Assembly (NCBI GenBank): GCA_902611175.1 | Contig: CACLYQ010000010.1 | Span: forward strand, 1 to 39,576 | Source: an uncultured Pelagibacteraceae bacterium | Lineage (GTDB): Bacteria > Pseudomonadota > Alphaproteobacteria > Pelagibacterales > Pelagibacteraceae | Direction of reading: 5' to 3' | Length of the DNA: 39,576 nucleotides | In this document: piece after piece, positions 15,520 through 24,094 of the stretch | Numbering within the stretch: position 1 is the first letter of the stretch | How the letters are laid out: every line of letters begins with the position of its first letter | The notes under the pieces: generated by a model | Told to the model about the DNA's origin: nothing | The model's database searches: none | The model's input: only the letters and a program-made list of their open reading frames with translations | Translations under genes and position numbers: made by a program

Positions 15520-16826
15520 TTTATATTTTTTATCATTTGCTCAGGCATCCAAAGAGCAATTTCTGGAAATATCACAACCAAAATAACAGCAAAAATCATT
15601 AGCAAGAAGAGTGGAAACGCACTTCTTGCTATATAACCCATATCTTTATTAGCCATACCCTGAAGAACAAAAAGATTAAAACCAACCGGCGGCGTAATCT
15701 GAGCCATTTCGACAACAATAACTAAAAAAACACCAAACCAAATCATATCAAAACCTGCTTGTCTAATCATTGGTTCAATTATAGCCATTGTTAAAACTAC
15801 AGCAGAGATACCATCAAGAAACATTCCAAGAATTATGTAAAAGATCATTAAAACAAAAATTAAAACATAAGGAGAAAGTTCCATTCCTTCAATCCATAAA
15901 GCGAGATTTCTTGGTAATCCTGTAAAACCCATTGCCAAAGATAAAAAAGTGGCTCCAGCTAATATAAAAGCTATCATGCAAGAAGTTTTAGTAGCACCCA
16001 AGAGAGACTCTTTAAATGTTCTTAAAGACAAACTCTTTTGAAAGTATGATAAAATTAATGCACCTACTACACCCAAAGAAGCTGCTTCAGTTGCGGTTGC
16101 TATACCAGTATAAATCGAGCCAATAACTGAAACTATTAATAATATTACAGGTATCAGTTTTCCTGATTTCCTTACCTTTTCCATAAGTGAGAAGTCTTGT
16201 TTAAAAGTAGGCATGGATTTTTTATTTATTAACGACCAAATCATTACATATGTCATAAAGATCAACGCAATCATTATTCCTGGTACAATTCCTGCAATAA
16301 ATAGTTTTGCTATCGACTCTTGGACAGTCACACCATAAATAATTAAAATAATTGAAGGTGGAATTAGAAGACCCAGCGTTCCTGAACCAGCTAAACTTCC
16401 AAGTAAAATACTTTCTGGATATTTTCTTTTTCTTAGTTCTGGAATAGACATTTTTCCTACTGTGGCTACAGTTGCTGCAGAAGATCCTGAGATAGCTGCA
16501 AATAAAGCACATCCAACTACATTAACATGCACTAAGCCACCGGGTAGTTTCTGCATCCATGGAGATAATCCTTCAAATAAATTTTCAGATAACTTCGTCC
16601 GAAATAAAATTTCACCCATCCAAACAAATAAAGGAAGTGCAGTTAAAGTCCATGAAGATGAAGCTCCCCAAATTGTTGTTGCCATCGCATCACCAACTGG
16701 CCTTGTGGTGAACAGCATCATTCCTATTGATGAAACTCCAACCATACTTATAGCAACCCAAATTCCCGAGCCTAAAAATATCAAGAGAACACTTATGAAA
16801 AATATAGTAAGTAAAATTTCAGTCAT
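15516..16826 (-). CDS. dctM: TRAP transporter large permease (DctM)
   Basis: A 436-residue membrane protein with 11-12 predicted helices and DctM blocks: PLFVWMGEILFRT, GCALFAAISGSSAATVATVG, LGSLAGSGTLGLLIPPSIILIIYG, AGIVPGIMIALIF, GIATATEAASLGVVGAL and QITPPVGFNLFVLQG. It forms the sodium-driven channel of a TRAP importer. It overlaps dctQ by 8 bases. The proximity of pxpABC suggests the transported acid may be 5-oxoproline, which is a TRAP substrate in Bordetella (DctP6 and DctP7); this is inference. Confidence 0.95.
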   Translation of the reverse strand: MTEILLTIFFISVLLIFLGSGIWVAISMVGVSSIGMMLFTTRPVGDAMATTIWGASSSWTLTALPLFVWMGEILFRTKLSENLFEGLSPWMQKLPGGLVHVNVVGCALFAAISGSSAATVATVGKMSIPELRKRKYPESILLGSLAGSGTLGLLIPPSIILIIYGVTVQESIAKLFIAGIVPGIMIALIFMTYVMIWSLINKKSMPTFKQDFSLMEKVRKSGKLIPVILLIVSVIGSIYTGIATATEAASLGVVGALILSYFQKSLSLRTFKESLLGATKTSCMIAFILAGATFLSLAMGFTGLPRNLALWIEGMELSPYVLIFVLMIFYIILGMFLDGISAVVLTMAIIEPMIRQAGFDMIWFGVFLVIVVEMAQITPPVGFNLFVLQGMANKDMGYIARSAFPLFLLMIFAVILVVIFPEIALWMPEQMIKNIN

Positions 16827-17310
16827 TTTTCGTTGTTTGTATTTTCAAAACTAATTGATGAGATACACATATGAAAAATATTAGCGATCCTAAAGCAACA
16901 CTAGTTTGTGGTATCCAAATTAAAATTTCGTCGGCTCCTTCACTTCTCTCTTGAAATTCATAAGATATTTTTAGCATTTTTAAAAAATAAAAAGCTAGAT
17001 AACCAGAAAATATAGTTGCAATTACCAAACTCCATAATTCCAAAAATCTTTTTTTAATCCCAGTAGCTTTTTCTAAAAATAAAGTAATTCTAATGTGACC
17101 ACCTTCTACAAAAGTATAAGATAAAGCAAAAAAAGATGAGGCAGCCATACAGTACCCAGAATATTCAGCTAGGCCTCTTATATAAAAACCAAATATTCTT
17201 GATGAAATTCCAATTAAAATAAAAACTGCAACCAAAATAAGAAAGAATGCAGCAATATAGCCTGAGTAACTATAAAGATTATTTAAAAATTTATTGACTT
17301 TAGTAAACAT
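16819..17310 (-). CDS. dctQ: TRAP transporter small permease (DctQ)
   Basis: A 163-residue protein with four hydrophobic segments, as DctQ proteins have, and the family stretch AASSFFALSYTFVEGGHIRI. It docks with DctM and completes the TRAP membrane unit. The ATG (17308-17310) is only two bases after the T-run of a strong hairpin, so no ordinary Shine-Dalgarno is available outside the hairpin. Expression should depend on read-through of that terminator from dctP and on how the hairpin affects ribosome access. Confidence 0.9.
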   Translation of the reverse strand: MFTKVNKFLNNLYSYSGYIAAFFLILVAVFILIGISSRIFGFYIRGLAEYSGYCMAASSFFALSYTFVEGGHIRITLFLEKATGIKKRFLELWSLVIATIFSGYLAFYFLKMLKISYEFQERSEGADEILIWIPQTSVALGSLIFFICVSHQLVLKIQTTKND

Positions 17311-17312
17311 AT

Positions 17313-17339
17313 AAAAAGGCCGTTTAATACGGCCTTTTT
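17313..17339 (-). terminator. Intrinsic terminator / attenuator between dctP and dctQ
   Basis: Eleven-base inverted repeat AAAAAGGCCGT (17313-17323) and ACGGCCTTTTT (17329-17339) with a 5-base loop, ending in a T run on the minus strand. It lies 12 bases after the dctP stop. Such hairpins let a binding protein be made in excess over its permeases. On the plus strand it would also terminate, but no plus gene reads into it. Confidence 0.88.
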
Positions 17340-17351
17340 AATTATAATGAT

Positions 17352-18323
17352 TTAATTATAAGCAGCAAGAACACTAGCACCTCTATCGCCAGCTTTTTTC
17401 TTCCATTCTTCTGCCATTGTAGCACCAACTTTTTTGAAATGACTTTCAAGGGCTGCATTTACTTTACCTACTTTCATTCCAGCATCAGCTAAAGCTTTTT
17501 TATCAGCAACATTTCCTTTTTTTGAAAGTGCCCAACCTTTTTTCTCAGCAACTGCTGCCTCTTCCATAATCATTTTTTGTGTAGCTTTATCTAATTTATT
17601 CCAAGAACCTCTGTGAGCTACAATCATATTTTTTGGAAACCAAGCTGCAATATCATAAAAATACTTTACTCCATTTTCCCAAATTTTACTGTTCTTACCA
17701 GTAGTTGGTGAAGTAATCATACTTTCAACTGCGCCGGTTGAGAATGCTTGGCTTATTTCAGCTGCTTCTATTTTTGTAGGAGCCATACCTGTCAACTCGG
17801 CCATTCTAATAGTTGCAGAATTATATGCTCTAAATTTTAAACCTTTTAAATCAGCAACACTATTAATTTCCTTTTTACTATAAAGACCTTGCGCAGGCCA
17901 TGGTACAGCGTATAAAAATACAAGACCTTTTTGATCTAGACCTTTAATTATTGCAGGCTTAGATGCTTGATACAGTTTCATAGCATCATCATAAGATGTA
18001 GCAAGAAATGGTTGTGAATCAATCTCTAATAACGGATCCTCTTTACCTAGAGCCGACATAAATCTCTCACCAATTTGAGCTTGTCCAGTTCTAACAGCCC
18101 TAAATATCTCTCCACCTTTAAATAGAGATCCACCTGGGTGTGTTACTATTGTTAATTTCCCCCCACTTTTTTCTGATACATTTTTAGCAAATTCAGCTGC
18201 ATTAGCAGAATGGAAGTTGCTTGCACCATATGCAAGTGCCATATCCCATTTTTCTGCGGCAAAAGCATTAGCGGTTAAAAGAACAGAAAATAAAACAGAG
18301 AGCAAAATTTTGAAAAGTTTCAT
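17352..18323 (-). CDS. dctP: TRAP transporter substrate-binding protein (DctP family)
   Basis: A 323-residue periplasmic binding protein with a clear signal peptide (residues 1-22, ending ANAFA before AEKWDMALAY). DctP features include HPGGSLFKGGEIFRAVRTGQ, the GLKFRAYNS block holding the arginine that normally clamps the ligand carboxylate, AEISQAFSTGAVESMIT and a C-terminal helical tail. First gene of dctP-dctQ-dctM, with a terminator hairpin directly after it that should favour DctP over the permeases. A GGAGGA ribosome-binding site, unusually strong for this window, precedes it. Substrate is unproven; organic or amino acids are likely, and 5-oxoproline is favoured by context. Confidence 0.94.
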   Translation of the reverse strand: MKLFKILLSVLFSVLLTANAFAAEKWDMALAYGASNFHSANAAEFAKNVSEKSGGKLTIVTHPGGSLFKGGEIFRAVRTGQAQIGERFMSALGKEDPLLEIDSQPFLATSYDDAMKLYQASKPAIIKGLDQKGLVFLYAVPWPAQGLYSKKEINSVADLKGLKFRAYNSATIRMAELTGMAPTKIEAAEISQAFSTGAVESMITSPTTGKNSKIWENGVKYFYDIAAWFPKNMIVAHRGSWNKLDKATQKMIMEEAAVAEKKGWALSKKGNVADKKALADAGMKVGKVNAALESHFKKVGATMAEEWKKKAGDRGASVLAAYN

Positions 18324-18326
18324 AAA

Positions 18327-18332
18327 TCCTCC
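18327..18332 (-). promoter_or_regulatory. Strong Shine-Dalgarno of dctP
   Basis: GGAGGA on the minus strand, three bases before the dctP ATG. Most genes here have weak or no recognisable Shine-Dalgarno, so this suggests high DctP translation. It also fixes the start. Confidence 0.8.
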
Positions 18333-18398
18333 ATATTTCTAAAAAACATATCTCATTATGTATTAAAACTTAAATCAATAAATATTTTTGATGTTTTA

Positions 18399-18429
18399 TT
18401 GAAAAATAATAAATAATTACTATTATAAT
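18399..18429 (+). promoter_or_regulatory. Possible promoter of the TerC-like gene
   Basis: TTGAAA (18399-18404) and TATAAT (18424-18429) separated by 19 bases, longer than ideal. The predicted transcript start falls at about 18436, the TTG start codon itself, so the mRNA might be leaderless or nearly so. The 112-base gap 18324-18435 otherwise shows only AT-rich sequence. Confidence 0.4.
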
Positions 18430-18435
18430 AGCATC

Positions 18436-19047
18436 TTGATCGAACAATCACTCATTTTACTGCAAATTATATTTATAGATATTATTCTTGCGGCTGATAA
18501 TGCAATAATAATAGGGTTAATAGCAGCTAATTTTGTCCCAAAAAATAGAAAAAAAATAATATTCTGGGGAGTAGTTGGAGCGTTAGTTTTCAAAGTTATA
18601 TTTGCAATATTTGCAACATATTTATTTAAGTTTTACTTCATAAAAATTCTTGGTGGATTACTTTTAATTTGGATTGTTAATGACTTAAGAAAAGATTTAT
18701 TTGAAATTCAAAAAATTAAGTCTCCTAAAAAGAAATCTATGGAACCTTCATTTATCAAAAGTATTTACAAAGTGTTATTTGCAGATATTACTATTAGTTT
18801 TGATAACGTTATCGGCGTTGTGGGTGCAGCCAAAGGTAATTTTGGTTTTATGATTTTTGGCTTAGTATTATCAGTAGTTCTTACTGGAGCCTTAGCTACT
18901 TATTTAGCAAATTATATACAAAAACATTTATGGATAGCTTATATAGGTTTGGGCTTTATATTATTGGTTGCTATTCAATTAGTAATAGGTGGATTAGTCG
19001 ATTTAGAAATTTTAAATATTAACGAAAAATATATAAAGTATTTCTAA
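18436..19047 (+). CDS. TerC family integral membrane protein (YjbE-like)
   Basis: A 203-residue protein with seven predicted helices. The two family motifs are present: DIILAADNAIIIGLIAANF near the N-terminus and ITISFDNVIGVVGAAKGNF in the second half, each with an intramembrane Asp and Asn thought to bind metal. TerC proteins take part in metal (manganese) efflux and loading of secreted proteins. The start is TTG at 18436, the only start that keeps the first helix; the frame upstream is closed and no ATG is available. It converges with the glyoxalase gene, two bases between stops. Confidence 0.87.
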   Translation: MIEQSLILLQIIFIDIILAADNAIIIGLIAANFVPKNRKKIIFWGVVGALVFKVIFAIFATYLFKFYFIKILGGLLLIWIVNDLRKDLFEIQKIKSPKKKSMEPSFIKSIYKVLFADITISFDNVIGVVGAAKGNFGFMIFGLVLSVVLTGALATYLANYIQKHLWIAYIGLGFILLVAIQLVIGGLVDLEILNINEKYIKYF

Positions 19048-19049
19048 TA

Positions 19050-19469
19050 TTACCAAGTTCCGGTATTTTCCATTGATGACCAGGGCTCTTTAGGAGGAAG
19101 ATTTCCCTCCTGAAGTATTTCAATTGATATTTTATCTGGTGATTTCACAAATGCCATATGACCATCTCTAGGTGGTCTATTAATTGTATAACCCATATCC
19201 ATTAGTCTTTGACATATTTCGTATATATTTTTAACTCTATAAGCTAAGTGACCAAAATTTCTAGATCCCTCTCCTAAGTTATCTCCATCCCAATTATAAG
19301 TTAGTTCAATTTCTGCATTATTATCGTTTGGTGCAGCTAAAAAAATTAATGTATATCTGCCTTTTTCATTTTCCATTCTTTTTGTCTCTTTTAAACCCAG
19401 TCCATCACAAAAAAATTTTAAAGACTCTTCAATATTAGAAATTCTGATCATTGTGTGCAAATATTTCAT
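19050..19469 (-). CDS. gloA: Lactoylglutathione lyase (glyoxalase I, VOC family)
   Basis: A 139-residue VOC enzyme that converts the hemithioacetal of methylglyoxal and glutathione to lactoylglutathione. Metal ligands match E. coli GloA: His5, Glu55 (IELTYNW), His74 (NFGHLAY) and Glu117 (ISIEIL). This pattern is typical of the nickel/cobalt class. It lies 20 bases downstream of guaA on the same strand and may be co-transcribed, without obvious functional tie. Confidence 0.92.
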   Translation of the reverse strand: MKYLHTMIRISNIEESLKFFCDGLGLKETKRMENEKGRYTLIFLAAPNDNNAEIELTYNWDGDNLGEGSRNFGHLAYRVKNIYEICQRLMDMGYTINRPPRDGHMAFVKSPDKISIEILQEGNLPPKEPWSSMENTGTW

Positions 19470-19489
19470 GGTAAAATTATAATTTATTT

Positions 19490-21061
19490 CTATTCTAGTT
19501 CAATAGTACTTGGTGGTTTAGAAGTCACATCATAAACTACTCTATTTATACCTCGAATATTATTAACTATTTTATTCGATACCATTTGCATAAATGATTT
19601 ATTAAATTGAAAATAATCCGCTGTCATCCCATCTTCAGATGTTATTGCTCTAAGCAAGCATAAATATTCATAGGTTCTATTGTCTCCCATGACACCAACA
19701 GTTTTAACAGGCAGTAATGCAGCATAAGCCTGCCATATCTTATGATATAGATTGTGTTCTCTTAATGCATTTACAAAATAATTATCTGCTTCTTTTAAAA
19801 TTTTTATTTTTTCTTTAGTAATTATGCCTGGTATTCTAATTGCTAAACCAGGACCAGGAAAAGGATGTCTAGAAATAATTTCTTTACTTAAATTTAATTC
19901 TAGACCTAACATTCTAACTTCATCTTTAAATAAATACTTCAATGGCTCAACCAGTTTTAATTTCATCCTTTTCGGCAGACCACCTACATTATGATGAGAC
20001 TTAATTTTTGACGTTTGACTTCCTGTAACAGACTTACTTTCAATTAGATCAGGGTATAGAGTTCCTTGAGCTAAAAATTTTACATTTTTTATTTTTTTTG
20101 CGTATTTTTCAAAAAGTTTGATAAATAAATTTCCAATAATTTTTCTTTTTTTTTCTGGGTCTATTACATTTTTTAATTTACTTATGAATAATTGTTCAGC
20201 ATTTACATAAATTAAATTCAATTTAAATTTTTTTTTAAAAGTATCCACTACTTGTTTTTCCTCATTTTTTCTAAGCAGACCAGTATTGACGAATATACAA
20301 GTTAAGTTTTTACCAATCGCATTACTAATTAATTTTGCTACCACACTACTATCTACTCCACCAGATAATGCACAAATTACTTTAGAATTTCCAACTTGTT
20401 CTTTAATTTGCTGCATAAGTTTGGATTTTTGATTTTTTGATGTCCAATTTTTTTTAACTTTACAAATTTTAATTACAAAGTTTTTTAATATTACTTTGCC
20501 TTTAACTGTATGGGATACTTCTGGATGAAACTGTATGCCATATATTTTTTTTTTTACATTTTCTATCATGCATAATTTCGAATTTGAGGATTTTGCTATA
20601 ACTTTAAAACCTTTAGGTAATTTAATTACCTCATCTCCATGACTCATCCATACATTGGTAGATTTTTTTGAAAAGAAATTTTCGGTTAAAGCACTTTTTT
20701 TTAATTTTGTAACTTTTGCTAACCCGAATTCTCTTGATTTTGCTCGTTTTACTTTACCTCCTAATTCTTTAGAGATTATCTGGTGGCCAAAACAAATACC
20801 TAAAATTGGAATATTTAAACTTAATATACTTTTATTGAATTTAACTTTTTTATTTTGATAAACATTTAAGGGACCACCTGATAAAACGATACCTTTCACA
20901 TTTTTTTCATTTTTGTAGTCTTTAAGTTTGTTGTGACTTATAATTTCACAAAAAACATTTAATTCTCTTACTTTTCTTGCAATTAATTGTGTAAACTGAG
21001 ACCCAAAATCGATTATTAAAATTTTATCTAGATTATTTTCAAGACGCATCTTTTTTTTCAA
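19490..21061 (-). CDS. guaA: GMP synthase (glutamine-hydrolysing)
   Basis: A 523-residue two-domain enzyme converting XMP to GMP. The class I glutaminase domain has Cys90 (GICFGHQII) and the His/Glu of FHPEV at 179-181. The ATP-pyrophosphatase domain has the loop SGGVDSS at 233-239, and the C-terminal dimer domain ends in [13 protein letters not shown]. The ATG used overlaps the upstream TPR gene by 23 bases. Met5 (MRLENN) is an alternative start. Order is guaB - TPR - guaA with overlaps at both junctions, so all three should be co-expressed. Confidence 0.97.
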   Translation of the reverse strand: MKKKMRLENNLDKILIIDFGSQFTQLIARKVRELNVFCEIISHNKLKDYKNEKNVKGIVLSGGPLNVYQNKKVKFNKSILSLNIPILGICFGHQIISKELGGKVKRAKSREFGLAKVTKLKKSALTENFFSKKSTNVWMSHGDEVIKLPKGFKVIAKSSNSKLCMIENVKKKIYGIQFHPEVSHTVKGKVILKNFVIKICKVKKNWTSKNQKSKLMQQIKEQVGNSKVICALSGGVDSSVVAKLISNAIGKNLTCIFVNTGLLRKNEEKQVVDTFKKKFKLNLIYVNAEQLFISKLKNVIDPEKKRKIIGNLFIKLFEKYAKKIKNVKFLAQGTLYPDLIESKSVTGSQTSKIKSHHNVGGLPKRMKLKLVEPLKYLFKDEVRMLGLELNLSKEIISRHPFPGPGLAIRIPGIITKEKIKILKEADNYFVNALREHNLYHKIWQAYAALLPVKTVGVMGDNRTYEYLCLLRAITSEDGMTADYFQFNKSFMQMVSNKIVNNIRGINRVVYDVTSKPPSTIELE

Positions 21062-21473
21062 ACTCTTTTAGGCGTTTGTTAATAGATGCGATTTTATCAC
21101 AAAGGTTCGAGCATATTTTCTTAAAATCTTCTCTAAGTTCCTCTGCTTTAGAAAAATTAGATCTTTCTAACTCAATATCTATTAATAGATACATTGCCTC
21201 TTCGTTATTTGGCTCGAGTAGTAAGACTGTATTTATATTTTTTTCCAGTTCTGTTTTGTTTTCTTCATTTTTAAATATTTTTGCTAAATATAGATACGAC
21301 TTTGAGTCCTTTGGATTGTATACAATATTTCTTTGAAATAAAAATTTCGAATCTTCATATTTTTCATTTTCATAAAGATTTTTTGCTTCATCAAAAAAAT
21401 TAACTTTTTCCGCGTTAACATTAAAAATTAAAGTAAAAAGTAAAATTATTGCTAAGGTAATTTTTTTTATCAT
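21039..21473 (-). CDS. Secreted TPR-repeat protein between guaB and guaA
   Basis: A 144-residue protein with a Sec signal peptide ([20 protein letters not shown], then Ala-Glu) and TPR-like helices: [62 protein letters not shown]-terminal ICSNLCDKI holds two cysteines. It overlaps guaB by 4 bases (ATGA) and guaA by 23. The periplasmic location makes a direct role in GMP synthesis unlikely; it may simply ride in the operon. Function unknown. Confidence 0.75.
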   Translation of the reverse strand: MIKKITLAIILLFTLIFNVNAEKVNFFDEAKNLYENEKYEDSKFLFQRNIVYNPKDSKSYLYLAKIFKNEENKTELEKNINTVLLLEPNNEEAMYLLIDIELERSNFSKAEELREDFKKICSNLCDKIASINKRLKEFEKKDAS

Positions 21474-22534
21474 CTTTTTATTTCGTCTATGTTATGTACC
21501 ATACTTTCATAAAAACCTGCTTTAGTAATTTTGACAAATTTTGGTTTTTTTCTAAGATCTTTAATTTTTTTTGCACCTAAGTATCCCATTGATGATTTTA
21601 AACCCCCTACTAGTTGGTAGATTATTTTTTCAACTGTGCCTTTGTATTTAACAAAACCTTCAACACCTTCTGCTACATATTTTGAAGTATCTTTTTGTTT
21701 TGATTGAAAATATCTATCTGCTGATCCTTTATTCATTGCTCCAATAGATCCCATGCCCCTAAAACTTTTAAATAATTTACCACCTCTTTTTATAATTCTA
21801 CCTGGAGCCTGATCTGTTCCTGCAAATAATGATCCAATCATCACCGCATCTGCTCCTGCTGCAAGTGCTTTTGCAATATCCCCAGAAAATTTGATGCCTC
21901 CATCAGCTATTAATGTTGCTTTACTTTTGCCCATACCTTTTTTTACATCTAAAATTGCACTTAACTGTGGAACTCCAATCCCGGCAACTAATCTTGTAGT
22001 GCATATAGATCCTGGTCCAATTCCAACTTTTATAATATCTACTCCTTGCTTAATCAGAAATTTAGCTGCTTCTGCTGTAGCAATATTACCTGCACATAAA
22101 GCTGTTTTAGTTGGTTTAATTTTTTTAATTTTTTTTATTATTTCAGCTACTTTTTTTGTATGGCCATGAGCTGTATCAACAACAATTAAATCGATATTTT
22201 CTTTTAAAATCTTTTGAGCTCTTATGTGTTCGTTTAAACTTGCACCAACAGCTGCACCAACTAACATTTTTTTTGCTCTTACTTTTCTTATTTCTTTTAT
22301 CTGATCATTTATTGATAAATTTCTATGTATAACACCTATTCCACCCCTTTTACCGATTGAAATAGCCATATTAGACTCTGTTACAGTATCCATTGCTGAA
22401 GTTAGAAGGGGTATAGAAATATTTAAGTGTTTTGATAATTTAACTTCTGTCTTTACTTCTGAAGGTAGAATTTCAGAATAATTTGGTGCTAAAGTTACAT
22501 CATCGAAAGTGAGCGCTTCTTTGATAGGATCCAT
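21470..22534 (-). CDS. guaB: IMP dehydrogenase lacking the CBS (Bateman) domain
   Basis: A 354-residue enzyme, against about 485-490 for usual bacterial IMPDH. The missing part is the CBS pair. Residues 71-89 (RNLSINDQIKEIRKVRAKK) run straight into MLVGAAVGAS, where the CBS insertion normally sits. The barrel is intact: catalytic Cys178 (GPGSICTTR), the DGGIKFSGD phosphate site, and a mobile flap with Arg274-Tyr275 (DRYFQ) then EGVEGFV. The RY dyad indicates IMPDH rather than GMP reductase, which also lacks CBS domains. It oxidises IMP to XMP, the step before GuaA. It overlaps the TPR gene by 4 bases; an AGGA ribosome-binding site precedes the ATG. Confidence 0.9.
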   Translation of the reverse strand: MDPIKEALTFDDVTLAPNYSEILPSEVKTEVKLSKHLNISIPLLTSAMDTVTESNMAISIGKRGGIGVIHRNLSINDQIKEIRKVRAKKMLVGAAVGASLNEHIRAQKILKENIDLIVVDTAHGHTKKVAEIIKKIKKIKPTKTALCAGNIATAEAAKFLIKQGVDIIKVGIGPGSICTTRLVAGIGVPQLSAILDVKKGMGKSKATLIADGGIKFSGDIAKALAAGADAVMIGSLFAGTDQAPGRIIKRGGKLFKSFRGMGSIGAMNKGSADRYFQSKQKDTSKYVAEGVEGFVKYKGTVEKIIYQLVGGLKSSMGYLGAKKIKDLRKKPKFVKITKAGFYESMVHNIDEIKR

Positions 22535-22571
22535 GTCCTTATATAAACGATTCTTAAAAAAATGAAAGTAT

Positions 22572-23183
22572 CTATCTTAAATTTTTGCAGATTAAAAAAC
22601 TTTCTTTAGAGTCTTTTCTGCTTGCTGGAGGCTTATAGACATTAAATTTTACAAAATTTTTTTTTGAAAATGCAATTATCTCATTAAATGAAGTTCCCAT
22701 AAATAATTTTGAGACAAAATAGCCATTTGGCTTCATCATTTTTGTAGCGAAATCCAAAGCTTCTAAAACTAATTCTCCAGTTACCATAGAGTCTAGATTT
22801 TTATTACCCGTAGTATTGACTGCCATATCTGAAATAATTAGGTCAATTTTTCCACCAAAATAATTATTAATTTTATTTTGTTGCTCAGTATCTGTAAAAT
22901 CTCCTTTTAAAATTTTTACATTCTTTATTTCTTCTATTTCTTTTAAATCTATTGCTAAATGCTTATTACATTTTAAATTACTTGATATATATTGAGACCA
23001 GCTTCCAGGAGCAGCTCCAAGATCTATTACTGAAATATTATTTTTTAAAAATTTAAATTTTTCGTTAATTTCCTTTAATTTATAAACGGCTCTTGATCTA
23101 TATCCTTCAACTTTTGATTGTCTAACATAAATATCTCTTCTCTGCTTATTAATCCAATTTTTTGAGATTTTATTTTTTTTCAA
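22572..23183 (-). CDS. rlmE: 23S rRNA (uridine-2'-O-) methyltransferase RlmE (FtsJ/RrmJ)
   Basis: A 203-residue SAM methyltransferase that modifies U2552 in the ribosomal A loop. SAM motif IDLGAAPGSWSQY (53-65). The catalytic K-D-K-E tetrad is complete: Lys35, Asp119, Lys159 and Glu194, matching E. coli K38, D124, K164, E199. The N-terminal basic stretch suits rRNA binding. It overlaps the upstream glycosyltransferase by 4 bases. Confidence 0.95.
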   Translation of the reverse strand: MKKNKISKNWINKQRRDIYVRQSKVEGYRSRAVYKLKEINEKFKFLKNNISVIDLGAAPGSWSQYISSNLKCNKHLAIDLKEIEEIKNVKILKGDFTDTEQQNKINNYFGGKIDLIISDMAVNTTGNKNLDSMVTGELVLEALDFATKMMKPNGYFVSKLFMGTSFNEIIAFSKKNFVKFNVYKPPASRKDSKESFLICKNLR

Positions 23184-24094
23184 TTAGTTTTGAACCTTAA
23201 AGATTTTGAGATTTTATTATTATCCAAAGTATTTAATTCTATCTCTAGATTTTTCTCGTTTCTCATATCTTTATCATTTACTTTAATACCACTAGCCAAA
23301 TGTATAATTCCAATTTTATGATTTGGTAAAAAAGGTTCCACGAAAATATTATTCTTTTCATCAAACTTTGGAAGTAGGTTGCTAGCTAACCAGTTGCAAT
23401 TATGAGGAAGAAATTCAACATCTACATTATCAATATATACGCATACATTTATTGCTAGTTGCTCTGAACCAAATATTTGGCCATGGCTAAGAGTAGTTTT
23501 TAAATTTTTTTGCCAAACATTCCAACAATTAGAGTCTTTTTCTAGTGAGAAAACACCAATATTAATATGCGGAGCAAATGCTAACTTTCTTGCTTTATTA
23601 ATATCAATTTTAGATTTAATAGCATGTTTAAAGTTTTGAGATTTTATAATTGCTAATTTTCCAAACAACCAATTAACGTTACTTAATATTCTATATCCAG
23701 GTGTCATTGTCTGGGTAATGCCAAGTTTACCATTATCACAAGCTTTAAAATATAAGTCTATTGAACTCCAATCTTGAACCCATGCATCACAATCGATCCA
23801 CAGGTATTTTTTATAGTTTGGAAAATATTTTGGAAGAAACGCTCTTGATACCTGACTTTTTAGCCATTCTTTACCATTAACTTTAGATTGCGGAACCTCA
23901 ATATCCCATTCAGCTTTTTTGATCTCATCTACTTTATTTTTTAGAAGAGCGGTTTGCTCCCCTGTTAAACCCGCATCAAGTATACAAATAGCAACCTTTT
24001 CACTGTGATTGAATTGTTTAATAGAGTCTATTAATTCATTTAGCAATTCAAAGTAATTAGAATCTGCTAGAGAAATAATTACATTCTCTTTCAT
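23180..24094 (-). CDS. Putative GT-A fold glycosyltransferase (GT8-like)
   Basis: A 304-residue protein starting MKENVIISLADSNYFELLNE, an alpha/beta nucleotide-sugar domain. A DxD-type metal motif occurs at Asp101-Cys-Asp103 in YLWIDCDAWVQDW, followed by NIGVFSLEKD and a later HLASG. This resembles family 8 and related glycosyltransferases that process cell-surface sugars. No membrane helix is seen. It lies between pssA (one shared base) and rlmE (4-base overlap). Acceptor and donor are unknown; a lipid headgroup acceptor would fit the pssA/psd context but is a guess. Confidence 0.7.
   Translation of the reverse strand: MKENVIISLADSNYFELLNELIDSIKQFNHSEKVAICILDAGLTGEQTALLKNKVDEIKKAEWDIEVPQSKVNGKEWLKSQVSRAFLPKYFPNYKKYLWIDCDAWVQDWSSIDLYFKACDNGKLGITQTMTPGYRILSNVNWLFGKLAIIKSQNFKHAIKSKIDINKARKLAFAPHINIGVFSLEKDSNCWNVWQKNLKTTLSHGQIFGSEQLAINVCVYIDNVDVEFLPHNCNWLASNLLPKFDEKNNIFVEPFLPNHKIGIIHLASGIKVNDKDMRNEKNLEIELNTLDNNKISKSLRFKTN

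Noticed and set aside
21470..22534. Reading the CBS-less protein as GMP reductase
   Set aside because: It has the IMPDH Arg-Tyr flap dyad (DRYFQ) and EGVEGFV block and sits in an operon with guaA.
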